DNA of 64,000 bases from JBCCCJ01 sp039029315 (GCA_039029315.1 JBCCGK010000021.1:1-64000); one strand, 5' to 3'. Positions 45,362-55,867 are shown, counted from the stretch's first letter. Program-made: numbers and translations. The notes: generated from the sequence alone by a model not told the origin.

Positions 45362-45699
45362 GATTGGTATTGATAAATGAAGTGAGAAAATGTTGGGCAA
45401 GACCTGAGCAGGAGAGCCAGCATCTACTGACGCTTCTCTTTCCACAAAGGGGTTGCATACGCAGGTCTTGAAGGCTGATTCAAGAGGCTAGTATCTTCAT
45501 GACTACTCCAACAACCTCTTGGCAATCAGAGGAGTCAGAAATAGGGTCCAAGGAATGTGACACATCACCTGCTGATTCAAAGCACCCATAATCCTTGATT
45601 GGAGAGTCCGTTTAAAGAGATCTCAATCAGATCAAATTCATGAAGGATGTCATTCGTGAGAATCTTCAACAGGAAGATCGATGACACGGCTTCTGTTTG
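45362..45699. other. Gap between the two giant genes
   Basis: 338 nt on the minus strand between the end of one and the start of the next. I see no gene, no strong terminator and no exact TAnnTTTG box, so co-transcription is possible but unproven. Confidence 0.45.
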
Positions 45700-48600
45700 T
45701 TAATTTCGATAGTGATACTTGTACTGTTGGATATAATTGCCATCCTGATCGCGGACATATTCCAGGCGTCCGAAATCATCATATTCGAAGTAGTTGCTCA
45801 AACTGCCTGCTTCGGAAACGGTTTGTTGCCTCAAGGCAGGATCATAGACGATAGAGGTCATCAGACCATCAGATGGATGAAGACGGAGCTCGTCAATCTT
45901 TGGTGCCCCGGAACCTCTTTTGATTCTAACAGTATGTCCACTATTCAGGCTGAGCGTCTTCTCCCAAAATGTCCAATCTGTTGCATTGGGGAGTAGTTGG
46001 TTCAATGAGCCTGCAATCACTCTGGGGCGTCCCTTATACCAGAAGGATATGGTATAGGAGCCCGATTCAGAAATGACCTTTTCGACTTTGGCTGAAGAGG
46101 TTGGCATGTGAAATGATTTGGTCCCGGTCTTGCTGTCATTCGTCCAAGTACTTCCGCCTACAGTGATGGTCCAATTGCCATCAGAAGTAGCTCCAGCTTC
46201 TTCAAAACTACTGTAAGCAATTTCCTCTGCCCTGGCATTATTTACCTGAGCAACCAAGGCACTTTGATCATGTGCCCAGATAAATGAAACGGGTTCTCCA
46301 AATGGTCTTTGAAATTGGACGACCGGTCCCTGGTTCGCATATTCCAGCTCTGTTTTTTTCGTATACATACTTGGTACCGGGATCACATCCAGGTATTCTC
46401 CACTCCCATTTTGGGATTGGGTAATGACAACAGGGATTGGGGATTCAAAAGAATAGGTCTCAAAGGGACGAATATTTTTGTCCCCTGATCCAGAATTATT
46501 GAAATCCTCAAAGGTTGTAACTGAAGCACTGCTCATCGCCAGACTGCTGCCAGTCCCTACCCAACTTTGAGTCTCAATTGGAATCCCAACCATATTGTCA
46601 TCCAGAAGATCATTGATGGTCAGGGAAGAGTTGGAGCCAAGTGAAATGAAAGGAGCATAGTCCCTGGGAAATTTATACCGATTTTCGACTACTTGCCCAT
46701 CGCTGTTGGTCACCCTGGAACGTGTCATCTGTGCGTGATTCTGTCCTTCATAGAATCTTTCAGTCGTAGTTGACACTTGCCCTGATCCGACCTGATTGAA
46801 GGTATAATGAATGGTCTGCGACAGCTTGGGCCAACCAGAGACGAACTCATAATCTATGTATTCCACCCAGGGATTTGATACCAGATTGATATTCAGAAAT
46901 CGTACTTCCACCCCTGAAAATATTGTTCGAAACCCTGGAACAGTACTCACTTCATCAAAATCAAAGGAATTGACCTCTTTGCTCATATAGGCCTGATCTT
47001 CTCGGTATACTGTCTTTTCGAGCAGTAGACCTCGCTTCCAATCCATATCTTTTTTGGATAAAAAGGGATAATAAAAGCTTGGAATGTCCTGATGAATATC
47101 ATATTCGCCCCATTCTGTTGGCAGGCTTTGGATATTTCCGACATCAATCCACGCCATCCATTTGAGGGTAGAAGGAAGGACGTCTGGATATTCGAAGGCT
47201 GTAGAGTGCTGATATATGGTATATCCATTGCCTGGTTTTCTGACTTTGACCATGCGGTATCCAAGGTGGCTTCCTTGAGTGGAACCAAGGGCACCCGGAT
47301 GGTCGGAATCCATCTCAAAGACCAGATAGGTAAATCCACTGATCTGATATTGACCATTATTGACCGCCGTAATTCCAAACAGGTCCTTGAACCATCCAAG
47401 AACGGAATTAAAAAAACTTGAATTGGGATTAGGAGCACTGTTGACAATGACGGGAGTTCCTGATTCTTCATAAAAATAAGTACTTCTGAAGTGCTCGGGC
47501 TTCGCTACCAGAGAACCGCTTGAGTAGCCCAGATCATTGCCTGAAGGGTCATACATTTGATACTCATACTCCTCGATCACGGGAATTCCTCCATCTTTGT
47601 CCAGGTCTGTCTTTCTGGACACCCGAAGACCGCCGGCATCAAACTCATGGATCACATAATTGATTTGGTCATTTTGTACAGACTGCACAATCTGAATCCA
47701 GGAGCGGGTATTGTTCCTGACATTGTTTCCAAGGGCATCAAAGGCTTTGGCACGTTTTGCTCTGAGCAGATAGCTTTCTCCGGATTCCAACTCATGGAAA
47801 AACGATCCGCTCACCATGGCAGTAATTCCATGGGGAGAAAAATCGCTGTCATCATCGTAGGTATCTACCGGAGTCAACAAAGTCAACTGAGGAGGATTCG
47901 GAGTTTGGCCTGCTTGTACAGGTGCTCCAGGACGCTCTTCTACAATGATTCCTCCATCGATATCTACTGTATAATACACCCGAACAATTGGATTTGGATC
48001 TCCTACCTTCATCAATTCTACCACATTGGGGGTATAAGAGTATCCATCGGCAAAGTCCGAAGCATGTTCATAGGCATACTCCACTTCATATTGGACTTCA
48101 ACTGTCTGATCCGGCCCTACAACAAAAGGACCATACTCAACAATCTCCTCATCCGTAGCGTCTGGTTCATTCCAGGGTCGATCAACTTCAGCCAGAGGTT
48201 CTTCTGTCTGATAGACAATTTCTTGAAAATCAATATCTCCAACATATCCATACGTATGCATCTCGTACTCAAATTCTGTTGTTCCTCTGGTTGGGTACTT
48301 CACTTTTGTCAAGATCCCCGCACGAACAGCAGGATAGGCGGGTTCTCTGTTTGTGCCTGCTTTGTTGATCAGTTGGACATCGTCCATATCTACCGTCTGC
48401 AAGGAGGAAGCATTTCCCAGGCCATAGGTATAAAAGAACAGAGGACCATTGTCCACACCTCCCTGATAGCCGGGTACCATGAAGTAGTTGCTGTAATAGT
48501 TGGCTACATTGTTTTGGGAATTGGCATTTCCGTTGAAATAGCCCCAATGGTCCTGAGTGTGTGCATCTTTGGGAGGTAGGGCTATGGCCTCATCATAGGT

Positions 48601-49809
48601 AAACTCATATGCTGGAATGGATAGGCTTTCATCACCAGTGAACTCTTGCACTGACACCAGCTTGAGTCTTAGATACTGATATTCGTCCTCAGACAGGATT
48701 CCCGAAGATGGTTCATCAAGCAGGGGATTTCGGAAATAATCCGTGGTGAGCCGAAAGACCGTTTGGGGCGTGTCATCTCTATCCTTGATAAGGATTTTGC
48801 TATATGCTTTGGGATTTCCCATCCCTGGGGCAGGCTTGACATCTTCTCTGTTCTGAGTGGCCTCAAATTCAACAGAAAGGCCATTGGTATTACAGGTGAT
48901 TTCTGTCAATCGACGACCCGTAATTCGGTAGTGAGTCTGTGTCAATTTTCTGAAATCAACATTTCCATTTGCCCGATATCCGAATTTCCCCTTTTTGGTC
49001 CCGGAATATTCATAACTGTCATTGGCATAAGTGAAGCTGAAGGTTTCAGTATTAGAAGGAGCAATAATTGTCGTCAGATGCCATCCTGTAAATGGTGCTC
49101 TAATAGAGGAACTCTGCTCGATTTCATGGTTGGGATTTCCCAATGTGCTACCTGCTGGCACAGAATAGGTATAGGTTTCTGTTCGGGTAGCTTCTCGATT
49201 TCCATTTTCTCCAAAGATATAGGTTGTGCCATCTGGTGTTATGAACGTAAATGTCTGAAAACCTGTACCATCTGCGGTATACTCAATGTCAATGTCCTGG
49301 TAGGGATGAATATGGGCTTCTCCACTTTCATCAAATACAAATTTTCCTGAATATCCCATGAAGCTAAATGAGAAGGCATCGGGTTCAGGATCAGCCTCCT
49401 GATTGAACATATCGTGAAAAAAATGTGTTGTTTCCGGTGAATTGGGTAGCGTGGCTCCGATGTATCCAAACCCTTCCTCATCTGCCAGTCCTCTGACTGT
49501 CCGGGATACCATGCCTCCAGCACGAAGAGACCAACCTAAGCCTACCGAAGAGGCATTTTCCTCCACCCTGACTCCTCCTCCGTGATAAGAGAGGGAAATC
49601 GGCACACGCATTTCTCTCCCTTCCAGGGTCCAAATCGGGATATCAACCCCCGGAATGCCTGTATACAAGCCTACCGGAAAATCGAGATATTCTCCCAATC
49701 CAGCAGCTGTTGGGGAGGGGGGAATGTTGAGTGGGGATTCCTGCCCACGAACATAAGGGCATACCATCAGATATACCAGCATCATAACTAAAAAAAATAA
49801 TCGTTTCAT
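45700..49809 (-). CDS. Giant exported SpvB/YD-type protein
   Basis: 1369 residues with a signal peptide (about 1-22, ending CPYVRGQ). The front is the usual entry domain of this class: GLGEYLDFPVGLYTGIPGVD, then VPISLSYHGGGVRV and GLGWSLRAGGMVSR. The long middle is beta-rich. The end carries YD-type sequence (YDDFGRLEYVRDQDGNYI, IQQYKYHYRN) but no RHS core, so the chain seems to stop before a shell would close. Such genes commonly stand directly before a DUF6443/RHS gene, as here, and the two products may form one envelope. ATG 49809 is chosen over an in-frame start at 49836 because it begins the signal peptide. Confidence 0.82.
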   Translation of the reverse strand: MKRLFFLVMMLVYLMVCPYVRGQESPLNIPPSPTAAGLGEYLDFPVGLYTGIPGVDIPIWTLEGREMRVPISLSYHGGGVRVEENASSVGLGWSLRAGGMVSRTVRGLADEEGFGYIGATLPNSPETTHFFHDMFNQEADPEPDAFSFSFMGYSGKFVFDESGEAHIHPYQDIDIEYTADGTGFQTFTFITPDGTTYIFGENGNREATRTETYTYSVPAGSTLGNPNHEIEQSSSIRAPFTGWHLTTIIAPSNTETFSFTYANDSYEYSGTKKGKFGYRANGNVDFRKLTQTHYRITGRRLTEITCNTNGLSVEFEATQNREDVKPAPGMGNPKAYSKILIKDRDDTPQTVFRLTTDYFRNPLLDEPSSGILSEDEYQYLRLKLVSVQEFTGDESLSIPAYEFTYDEAIALPPKDAHTQDHWGYFNGNANSQNNVANYYSNYFMVPGYQGGVDNGPLFFYTYGLGNASSLQTVDMDDVQLINKAGTNREPAYPAVRAGILTKVKYPTRGTTEFEYEMHTYGYVGDIDFQEIVYQTEEPLAEVDRPWNEPDATDEEIVEYGPFVVGPDQTVEVQYEVEYAYEHASDFADGYSYTPNVVELMKVGDPNPIVRVYYTVDIDGGIIVEERPGAPVQAGQTPNPPQLTLLTPVDTYDDDSDFSPHGITAMVSGSFFHELESGESYLLRAKRAKAFDALGNNVRNNTRSWIQIVQSVQNDQINYVIHEFDAGGLRVSRKTDLDKDGGIPVIEEYEYQMYDPSGNDLGYSSGSLVAKPEHFRSTYFYEESGTPVIVNSAPNPNSSFFNSVLGWFKDLFGITAVNNGQYQISGFTYLVFEMDSDHPGALGSTQGSHLGYRMVKVRKPGNGYTIYQHSTAFEYPDVLPSTLKWMAWIDVGNIQSLPTEWGEYDIHQDIPSFYYPFLSKKDMDWKRGLLLEKTVYREDQAYMSKEVNSFDFDEVSTVPGFRTIFSGVEVRFLNINLVSNPWVEYIDYEFVSGWPKLSQTIHYTFNQVGSGQVSTTTERFYEGQNHAQMTRSRVTNSDGQVVENRYKFPRDYAPFISLGSNSSLTINDLLDDNMVGIPIETQSWVGTGSSLAMSSASVTTFEDFNNSGSGDKNIRPFETYSFESPIPVVITQSQNGSGEYLDVIPVPSMYTKKTELEYANQGPVVQFQRPFGEPVSFIWAHDQSALVAQVNNARAEEIAYSSFEEAGATSDGNWTITVGGSTWTNDSKTGTKSFHMPTSSAKVEKVISESGSYTISFWYKGRPRVIAGSLNQLLPNATDWTFWEKTLSLNSGHTVRIKRGSGAPKIDELRLHPSDGLMTSIVYDPALRQQTVSEAGSLSNYFEYDDFGRLEYVRDQDGNYIQQYKYHYRN

Positions 49810-50142
49810 GATTGTGAAAGATGTAATATGAATCAACTAGAATAAATCATAGGCAATCATATTCTGCGAATTGACAGAAATATGAGACGTTTCAATACAG
49901 GTCATGGCTTCTTTTAGGAAAAAGAAGGGGGCTATTCGATCAGGCCTGTTCAGACCTGACCAAAACACATAAGAAATGGAGTGATCCTAGAAGCTGCTTG
50001 AGTTTGTTTTCATGGGATTGCTATGGTCCTTTTTTTGCCCGTCATTGTCGCCAGCATTCTCTACTAGCTCAACGAAAGACCGTTTCCTGGCCTCAAAGGC
50101 ACAAAAAATGACCAATTACCCAGGTCCATTCAATGAACCTAA
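49810..50142. other. Upstream region of the giant-gene pair
   Basis: 333 nt without a recognisable gene, between the start of the giant pair and the third palindromic element. No exact promoter box was found. Confidence 0.45.
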
Positions 50143-50303
50143 GAGACTGTTTTGAAATTTGTACTGAGAATTTTTATGGTGTATTTTTTTCTCAGACAAG
50201 GCTCTTTTTTGTTCTCATAGTGGTGCTATGAGAACAAAAACAGCTGTAGGATGAGGAAAAAATACGCATACAAAAAATAAGTGACAGATTTTCAAACAGT
50301 CTC
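50143..50303 (+). repeat. Palindromic MITE-like element, copy 3 (complete)
   Basis: 161 bp, same ends and same TAA on each side as copy 2. Its two 79-nt arms agree at about two thirds of positions when one is reverse-complemented, with perfect agreement at both the tips and the centre. A second AAACAGTCTC lies immediately beyond the right end (50305-50314). Confidence 0.88.
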
Positions 50304-50920
50304 TAAACAGTCTCTTAAAAAAGATCAATGGGAAACTGAATGGCGTTTTCTTATCCTTTCATGCTGCAATTACAGGAGAGAGTTGCAGCGTCCAGCATCA
50401 GGTTGAACACAGGTCAAGAATCCTCCATTCATCAATCGAATATCTATTATGGATGAGGTTGGGGAATATTCATAATTTGCTGAAATGTGAATTTGGTTGT
50501 ACTTCAAAAGAAAAGGGACCAATCATCATTGGTTGACTCCCTCTGACAGCTAGAATCCATTAGGTAAGTTTTCCATTCAGGAAATCGAATCCTTGAATGT
50601 TTCATTGATAAGAATAACATCCAACTTTTCTGACCTAAAGGTATGGAAAAATCAACACATCCATTCATCCATTGTTTGAATAGGGCATTTGGGGTGATGA
50701 AACTACGCCTTTATTTATTAAACGTAAGGATATTCGGGCCAAACAAGGCATTGTTTTTTGTCAGACAACCATGTTCTCCCCCATTTCTGAAGTGCCATGG
50801 CTGTCTGTGAAATTAGTTGTACAAAGAGAGACGCTCACCGTCTGCTCCCTCATCTTTCCTGTTCACGGCCAATGAATGTTGGTCGATAGATGCGATTCTC
50901 ACTGGGCAGGATCCATTCCA
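50304..50920. other. Gene-free stretch after the element
   Basis: Begins with the extra terminal repeat, then AT-rich sequence with no frame that looks coding. Short frames near 50.8-51.1 kb overlap the terminator and the end of the SGNH gene and are rejected. Confidence 0.5.
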
Positions 50921-50960
50921 AACACAAAAAGGCGCATGGGTCCTTTCACCCAATGCGCCT
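50921..50960 (-). terminator. Rho-independent terminator of the polysaccharide operon
   Basis: On the minus strand AGGCGCATTGGGT pairs with ACCCATGCGCCT around a short GAAAGG loop and runs into TTTTTGTGTT. It lies 32 nt after the last gene's stop at 50992, closing the operon. Confidence 0.85.
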
Positions 50961-50991
50961 ATTGCTTTATTTGTTTGCGATTCTCTTGTGC

Positions 50992-51951
50992 CTAATTCAT
51001 GGCCAAATCCTTCCCAAGATTGAGGCCGGTGTCTCGCTCCATCTCTTTGATGAGGAGGCGTGCGCCATCGTCATTGACATGATCTTCATTCTTGAAGAGT
51101 CGTGGGTCCTGCGAGAAATTACGGTAGTCAAGCATGGCGTAGAATCCGACCTCTGAGAAGAGGGAATCCAGTTTCTGTTGTTTTTCTCCGGGTAAGCCAG
51201 CCAAGTATTCTTGCATGGCTGGATATTTTACGCCGATGATCTTGACGCCTTTTTCTTTGCACAAGGCTACCATTTTGTGATAATAAGACACCTGGATGGA
51301 ATCTTCCAATACCCCCCGATGATCACTGACACCAGTTTTTTGTGCGAATTCGAGTCGCTGTTCTTCGGGAATCTGTGTGCTCCACATGGAATGATCAGCC
51401 CGAAGTTGGGTATAGAGATTTCTGGTCTTGACCTGACCTGAGATGTTATCTGAGAGTTGTTTGTTCAGGAAATCAATATAGCTATCACTGAACAAGGGAA
51501 CCATGTCTGCGAGGATGGATACCCCATTGTGACCATAGACATCATATTCGCCCATTTTGAGCACATACTTGTTCAGGAAGGCATAATTGGAAGACTGGAC
51601 ACGTCTGGCCCCAAACATTTGTGCATCTGCTGTCAGAAAGAGGTGTTCCACCTGATTGGGCTGATTGAGGACATATTTGAGTTTGAGATAGTTTTCCTTC
51701 AATCCATCTCCCCCAAAGGCAATGTTATAGGTCTCATCGTTGAGCATATCATTGGTGAGGGTTCCTGGATGTGAATCACCAATGATCAGGTTCTTCACAT
51801 TGGAGGTTTCAAAGAAATTCTCAATCGTGGCATGATAGGATTCCTGCTTCTCATAATATTCACTGGTTGAATACAAATAAATATTCAAGGGAATAAATGG
51901 AATCGCAAAAAGAGCGCACTTACCAAGGAGTCTGAAGATATCTTTATACAT
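50992..51951 (-). CDS. Anchored SGNH-like protein paired with second MBOAT
   Basis: 319 residues: an N-terminal membrane helix (about 9-28) and an SGNH-like domain with S60 in LIIGDSHPG and the C-terminal block EDHVNDDGARLL, where D and H stand two residues or fewer apart from the usual DxxH pattern. It starts 13 nt after the MBOAT stop and is the last gene of the polysaccharide operon. By analogy with AlgJ/AlgX-type partners it would place an acyl group on the exported chain. It is only distantly similar to the SGNH protein of the first pair (20599-21639). Confidence 0.8.
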   Translation of the reverse strand: MYKDIFRLLGKCALFAIPFIPLNIYLYSTSEYYEKQESYHATIENFFETSNVKNLIIGDSHPGTLTNDMLNDETYNIAFGGDGLKENYLKLKYVLNQPNQVEHLFLTADAQMFGARRVQSSNYAFLNKYVLKMGEYDVYGHNGVSILADMVPLFSDSYIDFLNKQLSDNISGQVKTRNLYTQLRADHSMWSTQIPEEQRLEFAQKTGVSDHRGVLEDSIQVSYYHKMVALCKEKGVKIIGVKYPAMQEYLAGLPGEKQQKLDSLFSEVGFYAMLDYRNFSQDPRLFKNEDHVNDDGARLLIKEMERDTGLNLGKDLAMN

Positions 51952-51964
51952 GGCTACACACTGA

Positions 51965-53434
51965 TCAGAATTGGAAATAAATAAAGTCCAGATTGCCTCC
52001 TGTCTGGCGGAACAAAATCACGAGCACAAGGATGGCAGAATAAGAAACCCAGCGAATGGCGGCGGCTTTTTTCTCATCTACTTCTAGCCCATGTGCTTTT
52101 TCGCGCTGGAACCATTCGATAAGGACAAGCGTGAGAATTGCCAACATGGCATAGATGACACTGTCTCGCATGCTATATCCTTTGAAACTGTGAGCTGGAT
52201 TGCTGAAGACGCTGGCTGAGAACATGCCCCCGATATACTGGACTGCCTCCGTAACTGATTTTGCTCGGAAGAATACCCAGGCAATCAGTGTCAACAGAAA
52301 TGTGGTCCCTACCTGGAAGATTTCCTTGACGTTAGGGAACCATTTTCCCATCGCCACTACTTTTGGCCTGTTTTTGTCCTTCAGGTTGAAAATCATGATG
52401 GGCATATAATACAGTCCATTCAGGAAGCCCCAGATGATAAAGGTCCAGTTGGCCCCATGCCAGAATCCACTCACCGTGAAGGTAACGATGATATTCCAGA
52501 ATTGTCGCCACTTCCCTACTCTGCTTCCACCCATTGGGATATAGACATAATCGCGGAACCAGGTTGAGAGGGAGATATGCCACCTTCGCCAGAATTCTCC
52601 GATGTCTCGAGAGAAATAAGGCGTGGCAAAGTTCTGCATCAGCCCAAATCCAAATAGTCTTGCGGTACCAATTGCAATGTCTGAATATCCAGAGAAATCA
52701 CCATAGATCTGGAAGGCAAAAAACAATGCGCCTATCCACAAGGCACTTCCCCCCATGGTTTCACTATTCTCAAAAATGATGTTCACATTATTGGCACAGG
52801 TATCTGCTATCACAATCTTCTTGAACAAGCCCCAAAAGATCTGCCGAACCCCATCTCTGGCCTTGGCATAATCGAATTTTCTTGTAACATGAAATTGTGG
52901 CAACAGATTTACCGCACGTTCAATTGGTCCGGCAACCAGCTGTGGGAAGAAACTCACGAAAGCAAAGAAGGCAACTGCATCTTTGGTTGGCTCTAGCTGC
53001 CGTCGATATATATCAATGGTATAGCTGAGGGTCTGGAAGGTATAAAAACTGATCCCTACTGGCAAAATGATATTCAGAGAACTCCTGTTCATTTGCATGC
53101 CGAACATCGTGAAGGCATCTACAAAACTATCTGTGAAGAAATTGTAGTACTTAAAGAAGCCCAGAAATCCGAGGTTGATCACCAAACTCATCGTCAGAAA
53201 TAATTTCCGACGCCCCTCCTCTTCACTTTTGTGAAGTTGCTGTCCAATGACAAAGTCCGCCACAGAGCTGATAAATATCAGACTCAAAAAGCGCCAATCC
53301 CACCAACCATAAAAGGTATAGCTGGCAAGAACAATAAGAGCATTTTGTATTTTGAGGTTGCGCTGAAAAACAAACCAATACAGTACGAAGACAATTGGCA
53401 GGAAGAGCGCAAATTCAAAGGAATTGAATAACAT
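51965..53434 (-). CDS. MBOAT-family O-acyltransferase (AlgI-like), second copy
   Basis: 489 residues, polytopic, with NIILPVGISFYTFQTLSYT (about 121-139), FPQLVAGPIER, EFWRRWHISLSTWFRDYVY (about 280-298) and the catalytic H326 in VSGFWHGANW. It shares the same start (MLFNSF) and end (DFIYFQF) as the copy at 21651-23081, so the two are paralogues. It works with the SGNH protein encoded directly after it, probably acetylating the polysaccharide built by the upstream glycosyltransferases. Separated by 85 nt from the preceding GT4 gene. Confidence 0.93.
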   Translation of the reverse strand: MLFNSFEFALFLPIVFVLYWFVFQRNLKIQNALIVLASYTFYGWWDWRFLSLIFISSVADFVIGQQLHKSEEEGRRKLFLTMSLVINLGFLGFFKYYNFFTDSFVDAFTMFGMQMNRSSLNIILPVGISFYTFQTLSYTIDIYRRQLEPTKDAVAFFAFVSFFPQLVAGPIERAVNLLPQFHVTRKFDYAKARDGVRQIFWGLFKKIVIADTCANNVNIIFENSETMGGSALWIGALFFAFQIYGDFSGYSDIAIGTARLFGFGLMQNFATPYFSRDIGEFWRRWHISLSTWFRDYVYIPMGGSRVGKWRQFWNIIVTFTVSGFWHGANWTFIIWGFLNGLYYMPIMIFNLKDKNRPKVVAMGKWFPNVKEIFQVGTTFLLTLIAWVFFRAKSVTEAVQYIGGMFSASVFSNPAHSFKGYSMRDSVIYAMLAILTLVLIEWFQREKAHGLEVDEKKAAAIRWVSYSAILVLVILFRQTGGNLDFIYFQF

Positions 53435-53519
53435 AAAAAGAGTACCGAGTTGTGAGTAATGAGAACCTAGCTGAGCAGAAAAAACAGATCATGCTCAATT
53501 TGGAACTCGGAACCAATAC

Positions 53520-54647
53520 CTAGTTTAAGACTGTAGGGAGCATACTATCGTATAGCTCGATGTAGTTTTGGACCACGACTTCGCGCGCATATTCCTCTTC
53601 TACTCTGCTTCTGGCATTGCGAGCTTTCTCCGCCATCTCTTCTTCATGCTCAAATGCCCAGCTCAGTTTTTCTGCGAAATCATCTGAGTCCTGGCTACGG
53701 AAATAAAGAACTTCAGGGTCTCCAAAGACCGCTGTATTGGCCGCGATATCGGAACAAATCAAGGGGGTTCCGACTGATCCGACCTCCAGGAGCATGATAG
53801 ACATGCCTTCAATTTCTGATGGAAACAGGAAAAACTTGGCCCGATCTACCAATGCCATGAGTTTGGCTTTGCCATTGACATAGCCAATGAACTTGACATT
53901 GAGAGGTTCGGCCAACTCCTTTATCTTCTTGGTAAATGCAGGCATTTGGGACAAATCACCTGCAATGACCACAGTTCCCTGATAGTTGATTTTATTCAAG
54001 GCTCTCAACATATGGTGAGGACCTTTGATGCCCATAATCCTGCGAGCGGCAAAGAAGAGATATTCTCCTTCAACCTGATGTTCAGCCAGTATATTATCGG
54101 CAGCATCATAGTCAAAATCTTCAGATATCTCAACGCCATTGGGGATATACAATACCTCTCGACCATACTGCTCCTTGAAGTACTCCGACAAGGGTCTGGA
54201 GATAGCCGTCAATTTGGCTTTGGATCGAATGAACATTTTCTCCATACTCCGGAAATAGAACCGGGCAATGGCATTCCATTTATCTGTCTTATAAGGAACT
54301 GCATGACAGGTTGCAATCACTGTAAATCGCCTCAATAGCATAGGCAGAAAGAAGGCTGCATCCATTTTGTGGACATGAATCATGTCATACTTTCCATGCC
54401 GCAACATATGGAGCGTGCACCGAAGGAAATAGAAAAAAACGCCTATCGGCCCAAAGGGATAAGGAGAAAACTGAACCACATTTACCCCTTCCAAATGTCC
54501 CTCTGCAGCTTCATCTTTGTAGCAATAGATGGTAAATTCATACTGATCCCGAAGTTCGGTCAGCATATCTTCTACGACCCTGCTGGTACCTCCTTTGGAA
54601 GGAAAATATTTGATGCCAAGGATTGCGATTCTCGGTTTTTGGCTCAT
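53520..54647 (-). CDS. GT4-family glycosyltransferase
   Basis: 375 residues of the GT-B fold. The acceptor loop GIKYFPSKGGTSRVVEDM near the start, the Rossmann entry FFAARRIMGIKGPHHMLRAL and the donor-site EGMSIMLLEVGSVGTPL (the E-x7-E pattern) are clear. It transfers a sugar from a nucleotide donor in the cytoplasm, retaining mechanism. ATG 54647 is preferred; the in-frame extension begins with a TTG at 54767 overlapping the upstream stop and its 40 extra residues do not resemble the family. The sugar specificity cannot be inferred. Confidence 0.9.
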   Translation of the reverse strand: MSQKPRIAILGIKYFPSKGGTSRVVEDMLTELRDQYEFTIYCYKDEAAEGHLEGVNVVQFSPYPFGPIGVFFYFLRCTLHMLRHGKYDMIHVHKMDAAFFLPMLLRRFTVIATCHAVPYKTDKWNAIARFYFRSMEKMFIRSKAKLTAISRPLSEYFKEQYGREVLYIPNGVEISEDFDYDAADNILAEHQVEGEYLFFAARRIMGIKGPHHMLRALNKINYQGTVVIAGDLSQMPAFTKKIKELAEPLNVKFIGYVNGKAKLMALVDRAKFFLFPSEIEGMSIMLLEVGSVGTPLICSDIAANTAVFGDPEVLYFRSQDSDDFAEKLSWAFEHEEEMAEKARNARSRVEEEYAREVVVQNYIELYDSMLPTVLN

Positions 54648-54763
54648 ATGAGAGATATCGGTTGTCTTATATAGGTTTTTAGATCTAGTGTATCGGATGA
54701 TATAATTACGAAAGCTCAAACATTCTGACAATACACACTGATCAGAAGGTTCAAACTGCTGAT

Positions 54764-55867
54764 TCAATGGTTGGGAATGGGTTCTGAACTATCCAGACTA
54801 TCAATCAGTTGAAGGTATTTTTTCTGGAAAGCTTCGTATGAAAATTCCTCAGAAATCCTCTCATAACTTCTGCCTCCCATTTGTTGGCGCAGGTCAGCAG
54901 ATGAAATCAATTCATACAAGCGTGCTGCCATGCTCTCAACATCTTTCAATTCTGTGATGAATCCATTGTCATTGGTTTCGACCAGATATCGGCTATCTCC
55001 GGCATCTGTCGCGACAAGTGGCAGGGAGTACATCATGGCTTCCATCATAGAGTTTGCTATGCCTTCGAATAAAGAACTGGAAAAGTAGATGTCTGCCTGC
55101 TCCATCAATTCTGGCAAATACTTCGGGCGAATATGCACCTTCACATATTCTTCCAATTGATAATCCTTGATCCATGCGCGGATTTGTGCCTCTTGCTCCC
55201 CAAATCCTACAATGTGATACAGAATGGAAGAATTCAAGGGATAGGCATTCACCACATGCGCGATGGTTTTCAGAGCCGTGTGATAGTCCTTTTGCGGCAC
55301 AAATCTGGCCACAGTCACGATATTCACCACCTCCTTCTCTTCTCGATAGATCCGATCTCTGGTGATTTCGATGCCATTGTGCTTGACCAAAATCTTTTTC
55401 TCCTTGAACCCATGAGTTGTGAGATAGGATTTGCCAGCATAAGAATTAGAAATCGAATAGTCCAGCAGATGGTTGTGCATAATCTTGAGTAAGACACGCT
55501 TGTATCCATCAATCCAGGCATTCCTCAAGCCACCAAACACATGCTTCACCCCTGCGATGCGACCAAAGATGGCTGCAAACATGGTATCACTGGGCAAATG
55601 TGAGAGAATGACATCCACCTTATGTTGACGTGCGAATCGGATAAAATACAGTGCCTTGCTGATGATTCCACCAGTCAGGAGGTGCAATTGAAATTGTTTT
55701 TCTGCTTCCTCTCTGAATTGATTGCTCAATTCAGACTGATTGCCAAGAACAAAGAGGTAGGTAGTATGGGTGTCTTGGAGTGCCTTGGTCAGGAGTCTGC
55801 TTTGTTTTTCGGCTCCTCCTGCTCCCAGAGACGGAATAAAGACACAAATGGTTTTCCCCTCTTTCAT
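54764..55867 (-). CDS. GT4-family glycosyltransferase
   Basis: 367 residues. It begins with the classical acceptor loop FIPSLGAGGAEKQSRLLT, has VARFVPQKDYHTALKTI at the start of the C-terminal Rossmann domain and the donor motif EGIANSMMEAMMYSLPLVATD split as EGIANSMMEAM and LPLVATD. It resembles enzymes that add hexose or N-acetylhexosamine to lipid-linked chains. Its start codon overlaps the end of the polymerase gene by 4 nt, so translation is coupled. Confidence 0.92.
   Translation of the reverse strand: MKEGKTICVFIPSLGAGGAEKQSRLLTKALQDTHTTYLFVLGNQSELSNQFREEAEKQFQLHLLTGGIISKALYFIRFARQHKVDVILSHLPSDTMFAAIFGRIAGVKHVFGGLRNAWIDGYKRVLLKIMHNHLLDYSISNSYAGKSYLTTHGFKEKKILVKHNGIEITRDRIYREEKEVVNIVTVARFVPQKDYHTALKTIAHVVNAYPLNSSILYHIVGFGEQEAQIRAWIKDYQLEEYVKVHIRPKYLPELMEQADIYFSSSLFEGIANSMMEAMMYSLPLVATDAGDSRYLVETNDNGFITELKDVESMAARLYELISSADLRQQMGGRSYERISEEFSYEAFQKKYLQLIDSLDSSEPIPNH

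Noticed and set aside
50817..51156. Two small plus-strand frames
   Set aside because: They cover the operon terminator and the antisense of the SGNH gene; no supporting features.
54648..54767. TTG-initiated extension of the GT4 gene
   Set aside because: Forty residues of low similarity to GT4 N-termini; ATG 54647 begins the typical first strand.
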